DNA of 64,000 nt from Vitis vinifera (taxonomy: Eukaryota > Streptophyta > Magnoliopsida > Vitales > Vitaceae): assembly GCF_030704535.1 (NCBI RefSeq), contig NC_081817.1, positions 2,929,001 to 2,993,000 of the forward strand, read 5' to 3'. Shown here piece by piece: positions 49,977 to 62,226 of the stretch (the stretch's first letter is position 1; every line of letters begins with the position of its first letter). The translations under genes and the position numbers were made by a program. The notes below the pieces were generated by a model, which saw only the letters and a program-made list of their open reading frames with translations, was not told where the DNA came from and made no database searches.

Positions 49977-50702
49977 AAAAAACCCTTTTAAAAAGGGTTT
50001 TCAAACCAAGGTCTTTGTTATCTCTTAAGAGAATCATGAGTTTTGTTTCATAGATTTTTAAAATAGTTATTATATGTAACATGACAATGATATAAGTTTT
50101 TTCATAATCAAATATAAATTATTTAAGAATTATTTTAAATTTTTGGATTGGGTTCAAGAATTATCTTATTTCTTCATGTCTGCCTGATTATATAAATAAT
50201 TAGATAAATAATTTATTTTTATTTTTATTTTTAAACACATAAAATAAAAATTATAAATTTAATATTATCTATTTATATCAATATTATAAGATTTTAAAAT
50301 AATAAAAGCGCAACCGACCCGACCCGACCCGCCCATTTAAACTTCATCTGAATGAGAATGAATATAGGTTTAAATGATCCAAACAGGATCAAGATGAGGT
50401 GCTTTACCCAAACGTGTTCCATTGACAACCCCAATCAACACTCCAAATAGTTCGACTTAATTCTTTTTTTTTTTTCCGCCATTTTTATCAAATGAAGCCG
50501 AGCAACCTCTTAAAAATTGTCTATTTATCTACACTCAGAAACCTCTTAAAAATTAAGATCCCGTCTCATAGTTGATTTTTTAAAAATATTATTTAATATT
50601 TTGTAGAATAAAAGTCTATTTAAAAATTTAATTTAAAATATTTTTATTCTGTTTTTAAAAATATATTTTAATAATCATTTTTATATCTAATGTTTCATTT
50701 TT

Positions 50703-51002
50703 ACTCTATGTTTGGTTCTTGGAAAATTTCGAGGGAAAATACAAAGAAAATAAAAAATGAAGGAAAATAAAAAATAGAGTTAAAGATAATAAATTATTTT
50801 TATTTACTATTTCAAACTCATTTTATTTATTTTAATTCATCGATAAAAAAGATTAAATAATTTTAAAATGCATAAGTTTCTAACTAATTTTAATTATATT
50901 TAATTTTCTTTGAAATATTTTATTGGACAATCAAATATGAGAAAATAATTTTTCTTACCATTATTTTTCTTTCTTTTGTACTTTCTGAGAACCCAACATA
51001 AT
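50703..51002. mobile_element. MITE, recurrent family 2
   Basis: Left end ATGTTTGGTTCTTGGAAAAT, right end TTTCTGAGAACCCAACATAA. The middle has ATGCATAAGTTTCTAACTAA and GACAATCAAATATGAGAAAA. Same size (about 300 bp) and order as the copy at 16.75 kb. Confidence 0.65.
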
Positions 51003-51089
51003 TCTTCTTCATATTTATATAATTATTTTTTAAACAATCCTTGAAAAGAAAGTGAATAAAATGAAAATAATTTTAAAATATTTTTTGAA

Positions 51090-51485
51090 AATAATTTTCT
51101 ATTATCTAAAGCATAAAAATAGAAAAACAAGTTTGACAACTACATAATAAAAAGTTGTTTTCTATTTTTAAAAATAAAAAATAGAGTATTTTTAAATAAC
51201 ATTTTTAATTGTATAACATTTTTCTTTTATTGTTTTTACTTATTTCATAAGTTGTTTTCACTTGTTTTTTGAATTGTTTTAATTTATTTTTTAAGGTTTG
51301 TTTTTAAAAAATAAAACGATTAAAAATAAAACATTACATATAAAAATTATTTTAAAAACATAAAAAATCAAATTAAAATATTTTAAATTCCCATATTGAC
51401 ATTTCTTTTACAAAATATTGAAAAATAATTTTTAAAAATTGTACTATTTTAAAAAATTGTTATCAAATATGGTCCATAATTTTTA
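51090..51485 (+). mobile_element. A+T-rich MITE, recurrent family 1
   Basis: GTTGTTTTCTATTTTTAAAA at the left, the core CGATTAAAAATAAAACATTA with TATAAAAATTATTTT, then TACAAAATATTGAAAAATAA and an AAAAATTGTTATCAAATATG right end. Confidence 0.55.
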
Positions 51486-52352
51486 TTTTTAAAAAATAAA
51501 AAACAATTTTTTGATTTACATGCGTTTGTTTGTTTGTTTGTTTGTTTTCTTTTCTGTGTTTATTTTTTTTTAGAGAATAAAAAATTATTCTCAAAAGCAA
51601 TTATGACAGCAAACCTAAAAATTTAGATTACGAAGAAATTTTAACTTGAATTTTTAGCCCAGTCACTCCTAAGATAAGAGTTTGTCTTTTATCCGAAGTG
51701 TGAAATGAAGAATTTAGATCATGAAGAAATCTGAACTTGAATTTTTAGCCTACTCACCCCTAAACTAAGATAAAGAGTTTTGTCTTTTTATCTAAAGTGT
51801 GAAGAGTTCTAAAAATTAAGAATTTAGATCATGACGAAATCTGAACATGTCAGAATTCTAAATAATGCTAAAAAAATGTAACAAACAAATTTCAGTTAAA
51901 ATTTATTTGAAAACAAAATGTAACTTGAAAAACAAATGAGACTAGAAAAGACTTGGAAAAACAATCAGGGCAAGGAAATTGATACAATTTCAATGCATCA
52001 TCTTTATGAACTTGCTCACATTTTTTTTTCCTCTCTGAAGAGCTATCCGAGTATTTCAACATGCAAACCAGAAGGGTACCAAAATAAGTAGATGTAGAAC
52101 TCTCCAAACGATAATTTGATAAGAAGAAATAAGAGAATATCCCCAAGTAGGATCCCAAGGATGGGAACAAATTCAAATGGATTACACTGTCTAAATAGAA
52201 AACTAAGCTCACCAAGAGAAAACAGGCATTGAATGTCATCTCTTTTTAGTTCATTTCCCACAAGAATTGACCTTCAAGGATCCCAATCATGCTGTGAATC
52301 CAGACCCTTGAATGAAAAGAGACTAACCGAATGGCAGGCCTGCTTCCCACTT

Positions 52353-55300
52353 CTACAGGAATGGGGGTAGTATCACCCATCGGCGTGGGTACTTGGGTCT
52401 TCCCTCCTTTCCATCAAATAGCTGCACATGACAATGAGCCCAAGTTAAAGAAACAAAAACAGTCTAGCAGACAGGAGAGAGAGACAAGACGGCAAATGAA
52501 ACCATAGTTTCTTATTTTATTCACTCACAATCATGCATCAATGAAGGACATGGATCCAGAAGACAACACTCAAACTGACAATTAAGGATCCTTGTACATT
52601 AAGAACATGTCTTTAAAATCTGGGTCCATGGTGTCCTTTGGAATGGATGATAATCAGTTTAATGCTTATTATAAATCTAGGCATGCCAAAGAAAGGACTC
52701 TCCCTCGAATCTGTGCTATGTTGGTTTTGGTTATGATACACCTTTTTTAAGGTACCATGACCAAAATTGCAGCAAAATGTAGGACAAATCCATTAACAAA
52801 TTTGTTTATGATTAACAGTAAATCTTTCCTATAAGATTCCAGGTTCTCAGGTGGGCAAACTCGGACATGTGAATGTATGTGTGTGCTCGCACGTAGAGAT
52901 GCAGACACATAATCATGCAGAGTCATGCAACATCCTTAATAACAGACAAGCATAAGAAATTCTTAGGAGGAAACATAAAAGGAAAAGCACCCAAGGAAAT
53001 GGATCTGATACAAACTTGAATCAGATAGAAATCCTGAATTAGAGCCCCTATTTATTGTGTAAGAAGCACATGCCTCTTTAAGAGTATGCAAAAGAATTGG
53101 AAATAACTTGTTCAGGAAAAGAGAAAAGCAAGTTACCTTCCTCAAACGACGGTGCTTTGCAAGGGCCCAGTTGGTCATGATAGCAGCAGCAACAACAAGA
53201 AAGACATAGCCCGCAACAGTCTGTGTTGCAATATTGAAGCCCACCCACTGATAGATCTCTGTTGTGTAATTTGCACATGTCACAATATTGAATAGAAACC
53301 CATGAGGAATTTGGTACCCTCCATTTCCATCAGGGCTTCGAAGATTCCTCAACAAGATATGGCAATAGAAGTTTGTAACCTGACAAACCAACCCAAACCC
53401 AAACCCAATTTTCATTTGGAGGTCACTAACAGGGGTGTAAAGTGGGTGGTTCACATAGTAAGCAATATAAGAGCCAAAGGTCCAATAATAAGCACAATTC
53501 CTGAAAACATTAGAGAGCGGTGAAGTTGCATGACTGAACCGATGCACAAAAAAGGTTTCCATGATACGTTTGAAGTAGTGGAAGCACCAGTAGTACAAGG
53601 CATACGTCTGAACTGGGTGGATGAGACGCTCCCCTTTATAACCGAAGTACTGGTAAACAGGGAAGAAGTAGAAGATGGGATATATGAGAAGAGGACCCAA
53701 GTACTCCCAGAAGAAAAGTGTCCTATAGGAGATTTGTGGACCCAGATCCTTGAACACTACAGTTAAGTTGCTTGAGTTTCCATCACAATAATCTTTGACA
53801 CTCTTTTTGTAGTTAAGTGCAACAGGCCTCTCCTTTGAGCCCGGTTGGAGGGGTAGGGTTAGCCGCTGTCTGGAGGGATAGTATTTTTTGGCTGTAAAAG
53901 AAAGAAATGTACATCAGTTAACTGAAATCATAGAGCATTACCTCAACCCCACACAAAGAAGAAGAAAAGAGGAATAAAGGAATTATGAAACATAATTAAA
54001 GTGGCCAATTCAGTAAATAACAAGAGCATGGCAAAAAAAACATGGGACAAGCTAGTTAAAAAGGACATCATTGCAAGAATTTAATTGAAGAAATGGCTCT
54101 AAGTAGAGATGACAAAATAAGATTCGTACAACCAACATCAAGACAATCGGAAAAAGGTTTTGTTGAGTTGAGTTGAGTTATAATTCAGGCATTGCGGGGA
54201 GGGGGTTGTTACTAAGGAAACTTTACCACCTTCCTTACATGAACAAAAATATGGGAGAAGGACAAAGGGATGAAAATGCATATAACCCATCTTTTCTCTA
54301 AGCATGCACTGCTGGTGACTGAGGCATGTATATAATAAGCTACTTGAATCAAGCCAATATTCCCATTATATAATAAAGTATCACATTTACTTGTAGCACT
54401 TCCTTAAGAATTTATATTAAAGGCTCCATTTATATGAAATATCATATTCTTTTCTAAGCTAAATACATCAAACAAAAGAGTAAATTTCATCTCAAATCAA
54501 TTAACAAAGTTCACTTCAATTTAAAATGAGCACTCGAGTTACATCAATTTTACACATGAAGGGATTGGGCAAGGGAACTAAGTGCAAGATCAAATGTCGG
54601 TCTTCGGTTCTAACATCAAATACTAATCATAGACAACAGTGTAGCAATAACAGAAGCATATATCTGACACTTACTTCGCCGATGAATTGCCTCCTGCAGG
54701 TCAACCACAGTAGCCTGCAAAATCCAAAGACAAATACAATCAAAATTGCATAGCACAGGCTTCATTTGCATTCTGAGAAATTGTAGGAAAAGATGACAAA
54801 ATTTAAATTTTGAGTATTAGATCTATTATCCATTGGAATCCCAGAAAACCCATCCCTAACTGAACCTAATACAACCATTTGGCCTACCAAAATTTTCAGC
54901 TTTTACTAGAAATCAAAACACCGAAGCGCAGAAATTTTAAATCTTCATTTTCTTTCCGTTTCCCTCCTGGTTTCCTCGGCAGCCAAACGGAGGGTATAGA
55001 GAAACTAAAACATGAGAAATTTTGAAGCCCAATGCCAAGATCAGCAACCCTAATACCTAATCTCAAATGAACTATCAAACTCAAAAGTTAGCGAAATTGA
55101 TCTCTTCTTCCACACCAAGCAAAGCAAGAGCAAGCACTACCTATTCTATCAGAAGATCCACATAACCATCTCAATTTCACCAAATCTTCCACACCCATCT
55201 CCAAATCAAAACGAAATCTACCCCCTGTTTGCCTTCCCAGAAAACTAAGGAAAATAAATTCAAATTTCTACTTCTACTATTTACTCAACAAAAAACCTCA

Positions 55301-55515
55301 AATAACTTGATCGGGTTCTAACAAATTACAAGTGTTCAGGACTCATTTTTCTTCCATTCTCCTCCACTTTCTTAGTAACCAAACAGAATAAACAAAAACA
55401 AACACAGATGGCGAAACAAAGACAGAGCCTGAGAGAGAGAGCATACCGACTCATCGAGCTCAAGCCCACCCTTGATGAGCTCTCTACCACTCCGCGTAAC
55501 CACCGTGACCTTCAT
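52353..55515 (-). CDS. CER10: Very-long-chain enoyl-CoA reductase (ECR/CER10, TSC13 family)
   Basis: Four coding exons on the minus strand, 55515-55447, 54714-54675, 53891-53137 and 52421-52353, give 310 residues, the length I recall for Arabidopsis CER10. The ER enzyme reduces trans-2-enoyl-CoA with NADPH, the last step of each very-long-chain fatty-acid elongation cycle, feeding cuticular wax, sphingolipids and seed oils. The N-terminal 80 residues or so are ubiquitin-like ([34 protein letters not shown]). The rest is a multi-span steroid-5-alpha-reductase-type domain: [119 protein letters not shown] and the end [14 protein letters not shown]. All splice sites are in phase, including CGGCGAA|GTAAGT to TTACAG|CCAAAA. 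Nothing essential appears missing. Confidence 0.96.
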
Positions 55516-58429
55516 CTCCAAGATGTGATAAAAGGTTCAAATGAGAGAGAATAGAAAGAGAAAGAAATGGACTCTGGATCTGCAAAACAATATCTCCTAG
55601 AAGATCAAAACAAGAAGCAGAGGAGGAGAAATCAGGCGCAAAACCCACCTCTCTGATGTGAGGAGAGCCCAACCCAAGGTCGTTAAATACGAGACTTGAA
55701 AGATGATGGGTTGAGTAGTTGGAGGCTCGGAGGAGGCCTTTATTGTTGATCGTGGATATTATTGTGAGGTGGTGTCCAATGTCCATACAAAGGTAATTAA
55801 TTGTGTATGGTTGGGGTAGGACAGCTAACTATGTGAGCTGATCACCCAACTCTTTCATTCAACACTTTGTTCATGCCCTACTGGAGGTCTTCCAATTCCT
55901 CCCACACCCACAATTGCATTGGGTTAAGGTTCCACACTCTGCTAAAAAATAAAAAGATAAAAAAAAAATAAAAAAAAAATCAATCAATCCTTGGTGGATT
56001 AAATTTTGAAATATCTAATAAATGATAGTGAAGTATAAAATTAAAAGATCGAAAGTTGTACACGTGGCACGATGAGATTGGCGATGTCTTTTATAGTAGT
56101 AGGACCCATAAAAAGTCCTCATTTTATAGTAGTGCAGAATGGGCTAAATTTAGGAACCAATCTTCAATTATTTTACCATTGTAACCCTACACGGCTACAC
56201 CTCTTATAAATTTATGGGCCATATTGGTCATGACCAAGAAATGGGCCGGTTTAAATAGGACATCATCCAACCCATCTTTTCAAACAACCCAACAAATTTA
56301 AATGAAACCTAAATGAGTTGGTTGGCAGCCATAGGATTCAATAAGTAGATTACTAAATCAAGTTGTTGATTGGGCCGTTAGGATTAAATATCTGGGCCCA
56401 TGGTGGTTTGATGAAAGGTAGTCCATGACTACGACCCATCCCCGTCTTTTAGCTAAAAGTGGATCACATGTACGGCCCTATATTGGATAGTAGAGTTTTT
56501 AATTCCTCATTCCCACGCTTTATGTAATCGAACTCTTGTGCACATACCTCGATTTGCAACAAGAAATTGCTGCAACTAATATAAAATATAGAAAAAAAAT
56601 AAAAAAAAATAAAAAATAAGTTAAATTCATAGTTAAGAAAATATTCTAAACACAATCAATGTTTTGTATCCCATTTTTATTATTCTCAATATTTCTAATT
56701 ACCGATTATGGGTCTAAGTTATACATAACTTTTTAAAATGACAAAAACTATGATAATAATTGCAAAATACTTTTCAAGGTGTCTCTAAATCCTTCGAGAG
56801 CTTGAATTTCACCTTAAGGATTGAGATAACAATAGCAATAAAATTATTACATGAATCACCTATACATCCGTTACTTCCATTGATATGCCATTTAGTTACT
56901 TTGAGATAACAAAAAAAGTTTAAAACTTCTTATCTACTCATTATGTCCGGGAGATTTGGTTCAACAGTATTATATTCTTGTCACTTTGTATCACATGAAA
57001 CTTGCATTAAGTTAATATGACAATGACTTTTATTTATAGGTTGTTTTTTTAGGATTAACTTGCCTTATCTCAATCTCAATTGGAAACATGCAAAATTATT
57101 TGAAAAGCATTGAGATAAGTTATAATTAAATCAATTTCTCACAGCACTAAATGATTATTTTGAGCAAGTTTGTGACTCATTGCTTCATCGCAAACCCATT
57201 CTCCCCTTGATGGTGCATTGATGGAGATTTTGTTTGAAGAGACTCAAAAGAATACCATGCATAGCCAACCAATTGAAGGACTATCAACTCTTAAGAAAAC
57301 AATCATGGCTACTTCGTAAATACGCACAAAAGCTCCTAGACATCTTGCTTTCAAGTCTTTCCACCAACAAAATAACCATCCACATAATCATTTCCAAACT
57401 CAACCTATTTCAAAGGACTACATGTGTAATGCTATCATTGATATTGTCATAAGCCAATGCATATTATTGAGGATTACCACAAACTCATCAACAAAAAGAT
57501 TACAACAACTACCACTAGTACTCCACCAATGTATAAAGATTCATCTTCTTGTCCATCTATATCCTTTGCAAACTTAAAGCAACAATCAACTAGGTTTTGT
57601 CTTGTATTACTCTACAAGAATAAGGTGACTATTAATTTTGTATTACTTATCATCTTCACCCTCGAGTGTGTGCATGTATATATATATATTTCATTTATTT
57701 TCTTCCTTCTATTTTTTTTGTTGACATAAACTTTTTAATCAAAAAATTAAAGGACATTTTATTTTATGAAGAGACTAGCGGTTAAAAATTACTTTAATAG
57801 TCTTTTTTTTTTTAAATAATAATTTTAAAATTTTGCTTAGTAAAATATCACACAAGAAAAAATGCATGACAATAACATATTATACCAAGGATATCATCCG
57901 TGAACTATTAAAAACCCTAAAATCACAATTTAGTTATATATATATATATTCTTTTTACAAGCCCTTTAAAAAACTTTATTGGCTTCCAAATCTTATATTC
58001 ACTAATCCTCTCAAATACCTTCTTTCTTCTCAATTTTTTTTTTTTTACATCTTCCATTAAGAAGAATTTATAATTTATACAAAAATAAAATAAAAATGAA
58101 AAAGGGTTTAAAGATAGGGTTAGTGGATGACTAGATACCAATTTTCTCTTTTAGAAAGTGAAAGTCATATTTAGAGAGGGGTTTTTTTTTGTGTCATTTT
58201 ACACTTGGGAGAAATTAGAGAGTATTTAAGAAGCCATATTTTTTACTTTTAGTTGAAATTTTACATATAGACTTAAGGAGGGAAGGGAAGAAAGTTGAAG
58301 AGAAAAGAAATAGGGGGGAAATAAGCTTATGATATTAATAGTTGAGTCGTACTATATTTACTAAAGAATTGTTATTGATCGAAAATTACAAGGATATGTA
58401 TTACTAAAAGTTAAGGATCTATTTGATAA

Positions 58430-58680
58430 TATTTTAAAAAATAATTATCAAAAACCAATTTTTAAGAATCATTCTTAAAAATAATTTTAAATTATTTTCA
58501 TGTAATATTTCAGAAGTTTAAAATATTGTTGTATCTTCCATTATTGCTTAAAACACTCGCTTCAAAAAACAATTTGTTTTTAGAACTAATTCTCTTAATG
58601 TGTTTCTAATTTAAAAAACCATTTTTCGTACTAATAATAAAAATAGTTCTCTTTAAAAACCGTTCTCAAACACACCAAAG
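58430..58680. mobile_element. Partial A+T-rich MITE, possibly family 1
   Basis: ATATTTTAAAAAATAATTAT, TTTTCATGTAATATTTCAGA and AACCGTTCTCAAACACACCA are reminiscent of family-1 words. Diverged, so tentative. Confidence 0.35.
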
Positions 58681-59549
58681 AAATTTGATTGGTACCGCTT
58701 TTTAGGCTTAGAAATGTGGGTCTTGGAAGTCGGCCCTTAATCCACGCCAGTTTTGAGATAACTTGGGTCTACCTATTTGCAACCCAATGGGCCTCAAAGA
58801 TCGTTAGAACCATGTTGCAATCGGAACCCACTTTACTCATGTGCCCTCCAAGCTTAGATACTCCAAAACAATTCAATTTGATTAATAAATTTTCAAAATT
58901 TAATGCATCATATTAATCCAAAACAAAACTAGAGTCCACACAATGGTCAATCTATTGGCCTCGTGCATCTGGTTAACTATTTGGAACGCCAAAAGCTAAT
59001 GTGAACATCGGAAAGAGAGGGAAAAAAAATGAAGTTGGCTGAAGAAGATTAAGGCAAGTCTCGCATTCCCATTTATATTATCGACTTTATTGGGCCCAAA
59101 TGTTCAACATAAATACCAAATGAAAGGCCTAAGAAGTCTCCGATGGGCCCATCAGAAGGCAGAAGGGATGAAAGACCCATTGCTGCCCAGTCCTACACAA
59201 CTCATAAGTCGTTGAGTGGTTTTAACTTTTCCACTTGACCCAGACCCTTCTCCTTAACTCATTTATGGAACAGAATCAACAGATGGCTTCCTACCTCTTG
59301 ATGTTCCACGTCACACGAAAGAGGCACGTAATTCCGACGCGGGCGGCATTGGTTTCTTTAGCAATGAGGTGGCAGGATTTCAAAAGTGGGGTGGTGAATT
59401 TTGTGGGTTTAATAAATGAATGGCCCAAGGAAGGCCCTCATCTAGTTTCCTAACGACTGACATTGCCTTCCAGTCCAACGCCAGCCTGTACTCCCTTCCC
59501 ACCGGCCACAGAACTTCTACATATATGTTTCTGATGCGACGTGGTCTAG

Positions 59550-59870
59550 TCTTTTAAAATATTCAACTTGAAGTGAATATGTGTTTGACTCAACATCTTA
59601 ATATACAGTACTTATGGACCAAGTTTAAGTCTTTTAAAATATTCAAATTGAAGTGAATATGTGTGACTCAACATCTTAATACACACTACTTATGGGCCAA
59701 GTTTAAGCAAATTAGAGTGTGGCTATGGCCCAGTGAATATGTGTATGCATGACTCGATATTTTTATATATAGAACTTCAGGGCCAAGTTCAACCAGATTG
59801 GCTCGTGGGGTAGTAGGGTCCTCCCTATAAAGTACTTAAGGGCCAAGTTTAATCAAAATGAAGTGAATAT
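59550..59870 (+). repeat. Tandem modules in the DC1 gene promoter
   Basis: A near-exact 80-bp unit (CTTTTAAAATATTCAACTTG, AAGTGAATATGTGT, GACTCAACATCTTAATA, ACTTATGGACCAAGTTTAAG) occurs at 59551 and 59631. Shorter, diverged modules follow with GTGAATATGTGTATGCATGA and four spaced copies of ACTT-A/C-RGGGCCAAGTT (about 59610, 59690, 59774 and 59833). The array ends about 15 bp before the TATA box. Confidence 0.8.
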
Positions 59871-59885
59871 GGGCATGTGGTATCT

Positions 59886-59894
59886 CTATAAATA
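59886..59894 (+). promoter_or_regulatory. TATA box of the DC1 gene
   Basis: CTATAAATAGGG lies about 140 bp before the ATG at 60033, with a pyrimidine-rich leader after it. A typical strong plant TATA context. Confidence 0.8.
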
Positions 59895-60032
59895 GGGTCT
59901 TCCCCCACCTCTTTCAGCCATACCCTTCAACAGCTACTGCTTCTTCAGTTTTTCTTCAACTTTATATCTGTGGATTGATTCCATTCTTATATTTCTTCTT
60001 TTATTAGCATTTTCAATTGAGGTATTGATTGA

Positions 60033-60809
60033 ATGGAGGCCGCGGGCAGCAATCACTTTAGCCATCCGGAGCACTCACTGGAGCTAAAAAACTACAAAAA
60101 GCCTTACACTTGCGACGGATGCAAGGAGCCAGGATTCGGATCAAGATACAGATGTGAGGCCTGCGACTTCGATCTCCACAAGGACTGCATGTTCCCTGCT
60201 GAAACCACTACCCATGACTTCTTCGGAAACGCCACCTTCAAATTTCTCCCTCGACCACCCAATCTAAAGTGCCAAGAGAAGCACTGCAGGAACAAGTGCA
60301 AAAGCTACTGTGATGCCTGTGGAAAGGTCGTGAAGGGCTTTGTTTACCACTGTGCGGCACACAACTTGGATTTGCATCCATGCTGCCGCAACCTCGAGAC
60401 TAAAATGGATATCCACGGCGAGGAGTTTTGGCTCCAAGATAAGGTGTCAAGGCGGTGCAATTGGTGCAGGAAGAAGAAGCTTCATGGCAGAGGCTCAGGC
60501 GTCCAAGGCTGGGCTTACGCATCAAGAAACGAAGACTACTATTTTCATGTGGGCTGTGTGCCGGAGATGACGCTGGATGCTTGGCAAAATGACGGTGGTA
60601 GTGGCAATGATGATGATGATGATAGGAGTGTAGCAACGGTGAGTAAAATGAAGATGCAGCTGCAACGCAATTCAAAGGGAAATAGGGGGAGAGGAAACAA
60701 GTATTGGAAGATGTTGAAGTCAATCTTGAAGATTATAGTGTCTGTTTTATTAGGGGATCCAACCATAACTCTCGCTTGTGTGGTTGCAGAGTCGCTTCTC
60801 TCCAAGTAA
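60033..60809 (+). CDS. DC1-domain (cysteine/histidine-rich C1-like) protein
   Basis: A single-exon gene for 258 residues. Three C1/DC1-type zinc-binding units are visible. Unit one is about residues 11-54 (HPEHSLELKNYKKPYTCDGC, C41/C44, FDLHKDC). Unit two is about 68-119 (LKCQEKHC, CDACGK, FVYHCAAHNLDLHPCC). Unit three is about 132-177 (CNWCRKKKLHGR, GWAYASRNEDYYFHVGC). A low-complexity acidic run (GNDDDDD, about 191-197) and a basic stretch follow. The end is hydrophobic (ILKIIVSVLLGDPTITLACV), so it may associate with a membrane. The family binds zinc and is often linked to stress, hormone response or, for VACUOLELESS GAMETOPHYTES, to gametophyte development. It resembles that subgroup in its first 50 residues as I remember it. 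The exact role is not inferable. The promoter has tandem repeat modules. Confidence 0.93.
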   Translation: MEAAGSNHFSHPEHSLELKNYKKPYTCDGCKEPGFGSRYRCEACDFDLHKDCMFPAETTTHDFFGNATFKFLPRPPNLKCQEKHCRNKCKSYCDACGKVVKGFVYHCAAHNLDLHPCCRNLETKMDIHGEEFWLQDKVSRRCNWCRKKKLHGRGSGVQGWAYASRNEDYYFHVGCVPEMTLDAWQNDGGSGNDDDDDRSVATVSKMKMQLQRNSKGNRGRGNKYWKMLKSILKIIVSVLLGDPTITLACVVAESLLSK

Positions 60810-60962
60810 TATTTTATATTTTTTAGGTTTATGTTTCATTTGTATGGATGAGTGTTAGTTTGCATTCAGCTTTGATGATTTTATTTAGCTTATATCTCTT
60901 GATGTCACGACCCAAATTTCGTGTAACTTAGAAGCATGAACCAAGTAAAAGGTTTGACCTAA
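60810..60962. other. Downstream flank of the DC1 gene
   Basis: Likely 3' untranslated region, ending at the TAA flank of the next MITE. Nothing else seen. Confidence 0.5.
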
Positions 60963-61241
60963 GGGGGGTATTGGGTACTTTTGAAAGAATATTTTGTTTT
61001 CATTCCTATTTTTTATTTTTTAGTGGATATAAATGAATTTTATGATTCCATTTCTATGGATGAACTTAGGAATACAAGATGATTGGAATGATTATTTGTT
61101 TTTATTTCAATGTTTGATAATAATAGAAATAGAAATTAAAAAGAAATAAATTTACAATAATATCCTTCCATATAATTTAAAATAATTTTTTTAAAAAAAT
61201 AAAAATAAAATTTGAGAGTTTTTTTAATTAAATAATAAGAC

Positions 61242-61280
<39 letters not shown>

Positions 61281-61880
61281 AATAAATAAAAAATTAACCA
61301 TAAAAAATCATATAACTAGAATGTACAAATATTCAATTATCATTTTATTAAAAATTTGAATAATTTGTCATGCTTAAGCAGTTATAAAATTATATTTTAC
61401 AATATATATATTATAATATTTAAATTTTCAAAGCTAACAAATGTTTTTCCTATTTCCAAAAAAGGAAATAAAAGAATTCAAATTTCATTCAAAACCCTAA
61501 AAATTAGAAATTGAATTTTTTTTTCCAAATATCGTGGAAGGTTTGATTGATTCAGTTTGGGAGAATCACTTATTACATAGAAGTGGATGATGAATAGGTC
61601 TCTAGCTTTGCAAAGAAGATAAGTATCGGGCTTAAAGAATGAGATAAGAGGGTAAAATAATAAATTTAGGTTATTTTATATTATCAAATGAGTTTAATGA
61701 ATTAGAATACCACATATTTTTTATGAATTCAAATTCGATTTATAAGTTGAATTTGATTTCTGTCTAAATAATTTTTTATTTCATTTATGTCTTTTTAACA
61801 TTTATCCAAACATAGGAATAAGAGAGAAAATGAATGAGATGTCTATTTCCACTCCCTATTCCAGTGTACCAAACACTCCC
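60963..61880. mobile_element. PIF/Harbinger-like (Tourist) MITE, about 918 bp
   Basis: The left end GGGGGGTATTGGGTAC and the right end, whose reverse complement is GGGAGTGTTTGGTACAC, form a terminal inverted repeat. Both sides are flanked by TAA, the 3-bp target duplication typical of PIF/Harbinger elements. The inside is A+T-rich and non-coding, and holds an (AT)n tract at 61245-61276. Confidence 0.75.
61245..61276. repeat. (AT)n microsatellite inside the MITE
   Basis: About 32 bp of alternating A-T. Confidence 0.95.
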
Positions 61881-62104
61881 TAAGAGTTTTCATTGTCTAA
61901 ATTCGCAATCAATTAAAACATCTTGAATTTGTTTTTTCCAAAAATAAATCACAATTTAAATCAAAACAAAACTTCAATTTACCGATATAGAAACCAATAT
62001 TCAAAAGTAACATGAGAAAGTAAAAATCATTCTAAGTCTCTAATATAAATATGTAATAAAAGTTCACAGTTTGAACAAGTTTAAACAAAATAAAGTCAAA
62101 GTAT

Positions 62105-62226
62105 AAACACACATAGCAATTATGTTAAAACTCTCTTAGCTACTCCAAAATCTCATAGGAGTTTCAAAATAAACACACATAGCAATTATGTTAAAACTCT
62201 CTGAGTTACTCCAAAATCTCATAGGG
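62105..62226 (+). repeat. Recent two-copy tandem duplication, about 66-bp unit
   Basis: AAACACACATAGCAATTATG with TTAAAACTCTCTTAGCTACT and CCAAAATCTCATAGG occurs twice. In the second copy TTAGC is replaced by TGAGT, so the units are nearly identical. Confidence 0.85.

Larger units (their letters stand above)
49331..52352. other. MITE-rich A+T spacer, no gene
   Basis: About 3 kb made mostly of A+T-rich transposon copies: family 1 reversed at 49.43-49.90, partial reversed at 50.55-50.70, family 2 at 50.70-51.00 and family 1 forward at 51.09-51.48 kb, with an (AT)n tract at 49.93 kb. At 51.60-51.86 kb the words AATTTAGATCATGAAGAAAT and CTGAACTTGAATTTTTAGCC recur two or three times as a short diverged tandem repeat. 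Confidence 0.6.
55516..59885. other. Spacer between divergent ECR and DC1 genes
   Basis: About 4.3 kb with no supportable gene. The first 300 bp should hold the ECR leader and promoter. A G-box-like CACGTGG lies at about 56060. A frame at 57.23-57.45 kb gives no known domain. A TTAAAAAATA-rich partial MITE lies at 58.43-58.68 kb. The last 330 bp form the tandemly repeated DC1 promoter described separately. Confidence 0.45.

Noticed and set aside
57234-57729. Two adjacent short frames (72 and 90 codons)
   Set aside because: No domain, low-complexity threonine and isoleucine runs, and no splice or conservation argument; possibly decayed repeat.
59235-59453. 72-codon plus-strand frame upstream of the DC1 gene
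   Set aside because: No recognisable motif, and it lies in intergenic DNA before the promoter repeats; likely chance.
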